Shown one piece after another: positions 11,547-12,128 of a DNA stretch of 12,128 nt (its first letter is position 1; every line of letters begins with the position of its first letter). The stretch is from contig CAYJUW010000025.1 of assembly GCA_964373495.1 (NCBI GenBank), forward strand, positions 1-12,128. Reading direction: 5' to 3'. Source of the stretch: JACQMJ01 sp964373495. GTDB taxonomy: Bacteria; Patescibacteriota; Minisyncoccia; Sungbacterales; SURF-37. Position numbers and translations under genes: made by a program. The notes beneath the pieces are model-generated. The model was not told the DNA's origin. It worked only from the letters and a program-made list of their open reading frames with translations, and did no database searches.

Positions 11547-11933
11547 ATGATGTTCAAGATTTGGAACACGAGTAGCTTTACCCTCACCGAACTGGTGGTA
11601 GTGGTAAGCATCATCGGGATCCTCGCGGCCATCGCCATTCAGAACTACATACACGCCCGGGTAGGTGGACGGGTCGAGCTGGCTGAACGCGACGCCAAGG
11701 TATTCGTCGCGGCGGTGGAGATCTTTCGAAAAGAGACCGGCCGGCTGCCGTCGAATCTGGAAGAGCTCACCGGGCCTATGGTGGACACCAAGAACCAGAC
11801 GGTGGGGCCGATACTGCAGTCACTCCCGAGACCGCCGGCAGGATGGACGTATACCTATTATTTGGGTCCGTACAGGAGAACCTTTACCATCGTCATGGAG
11901 GGCGATCAAAGGATATTGAGGTTCCCCAAGTAA
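11547..11933 (+). CDS. Type IV pilin-like / GspG-like pseudopilin
   Basis: A 128-residue protein with a type III signal sequence: SSFTLTELVVVVSIIGILAAIAIQNY (9-34), with Glu at +5 after the predicted cleavage before Phe11. The usual glycine at -1 is replaced by serine (SFTLTE rather than GFTLxE). The hydrophobic N-terminal helix is followed by an alpha-spine helix and a GspG-like segment DAKVFVAAVEIFRKETGRLPSNLEELTGP, then a short beta region ending IVMEGDQRILRF. It would be exported, processed by a prepilin peptidase and assembled into a pilus or pseudopilus. The start at 11547 is chosen because AAAGGAGAG ends about 7 nt upstream. The gene lies 104 nt after uvrB and has its own terminator, so it is probably transcribed separately; no other pilus gene is in the window. 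Confidence 0.85.
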   Translation: MMFKIWNTSSFTLTELVVVVSIIGILAAIAIQNYIHARVGGRVELAERDAKVFVAAVEIFRKETGRLPSNLEELTGPMVDTKNQTVGPILQSLPRPPAGWTYTYYLGPYRRTFTIVMEGDQRILRFPK

Positions 11934-11970
11934 CTGCGGTACCGATTGGCATCTACTGCCCGCGAGCCCG

Positions 11971-12003
11971 CGCCACGACCGGAGCACCGGCCGTGGCGTT
12001 TTT
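11971..12003 (+). terminator. Intrinsic terminator of the pilin-like gene
   Basis: CGCCACGACCGG (11971-11982), loop AGCA, CCGGCCGTGGCG (11987-11998), then five Ts. The 12-bp stem has a single A/C mismatch. It lies 37 nt after the stop codon. Confidence 0.92.
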
Positions 12004-12017
12004 CTTTCCGAATCGTA

Positions 12018-12056
12018 CAGCTCCAACGAACGAGCTGCCTCAAACCGCTCAAACCG
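12018..12056. repeat. Small hairpin and 9-bp tandem duplication downstream of the pilin unit
   Basis: CAGCTC (12018-12023) and GAGCTG (12032-12037) form a 6-bp stem with an 8-nt loop. Directly after it CTCAAACCG occurs twice in tandem (12039-12047, 12048-12056). No gene is visible in 12004-12128, so these may belong to the leader of a gene beyond the window. Confidence 0.6.
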
Positions 12057-12057
12057 A

Positions 12058-12099
12058 AATGTTCCAACTCACGCGCGACCGCTTTCTAGTTGGAACATT
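12058..12099. repeat. 12-bp perfect inverted repeat
   Basis: AATGTTCCAACT (12058-12069) and AGTTGGAACATT (12088-12099) are perfect reverse complements with an 18-nt spacer. There is no T-run, so it is not a terminator. It could be an operator, an RNA stem or the edge of a small mobile element; sequence alone does not decide. Confidence 0.85.
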
Positions 12100-12128
12100 C
12101 AAGAGAACCCCCAGAGCACCGCAATGGA

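Overview
This window looks like a chromosomal segment of a Candidate Phyla Radiation (Patescibacteria) bacterium, most likely a parcubacterium with moderate to high GC. I infer this from short genes packed with tiny or negative spacings, a DUF5671-type membrane protein, several small families I associate with parcubacteria, a Mur ligase without its N-terminal domain, a pilin-like gene, and many short tandem tracts with periods near 7 bp placed between and inside genes. No database search was possible, so the taxonomy is an inference.

Layout. Positions 29-4518 form a minus-strand block, transcribed PHP phosphoesterase, small basic protein, 69-aa CxxC protein, SIMPL/DUF541 protein, DUF5671 membrane protein, membrane-anchored alpha/beta hydrolase, GxxExxY protein. 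Most gaps are short, and the SIMPL and DUF5671 genes overlap. At 4630-5274 is a minus-strand unit made of one uncharacterised gene with a good ribosome binding site and an intrinsic terminator. Divergent from it, 5461-5970 (plus) holds a DUF4258/DUF2283 toxin-antitoxin-like pair with a recognisable promoter. Convergent with that pair, 5982-8817 (minus) is a tight operon ruvA, FemAB-type aminoacyltransferase, murE-like ligase. A small membrane protein gene (8912-9322, minus) has its own strong SD and a terminator. Divergent from it, uvrB (9364-11442, plus) is followed by a type IV pilin-like gene (11547-11933) ending in a strong terminator. The last 125 bases hold no gene but several inverted and tandem repeats.

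How the genes relate. RuvA and UvrB serve DNA recombination and repair. The MurE-like ligase and FemAB-type enzyme are two steps of cell-wall peptide assembly and are translated from adjacent cistrons 4 nt apart. The SIMPL, DUF5671 and hydrolase proteins are all predicted envelope proteins.

The most unusual signal is a set of short repeat tracts that cut across gene types. Tandem 7-bp tracts of unrelated unit sequence occur in an intergenic gap (1274-1315), twice inside murE (6159-6186, 6351-6384) and inside the FemAB gene (7920-7947). Related degenerate tracts lie at 439-466, 3325-3394, 4518-4600 and 4682-4728. Several sit beside perfect inverted repeats that include coding sequence (1305-1336; 6186-6237). 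A TCCCGC/GCGGGA hairpin appears inside the hydrolase and uvrB genes, with a shorter version in an intergenic region. UvrB carries an in-frame insertion of about 40 residues built of such elements.
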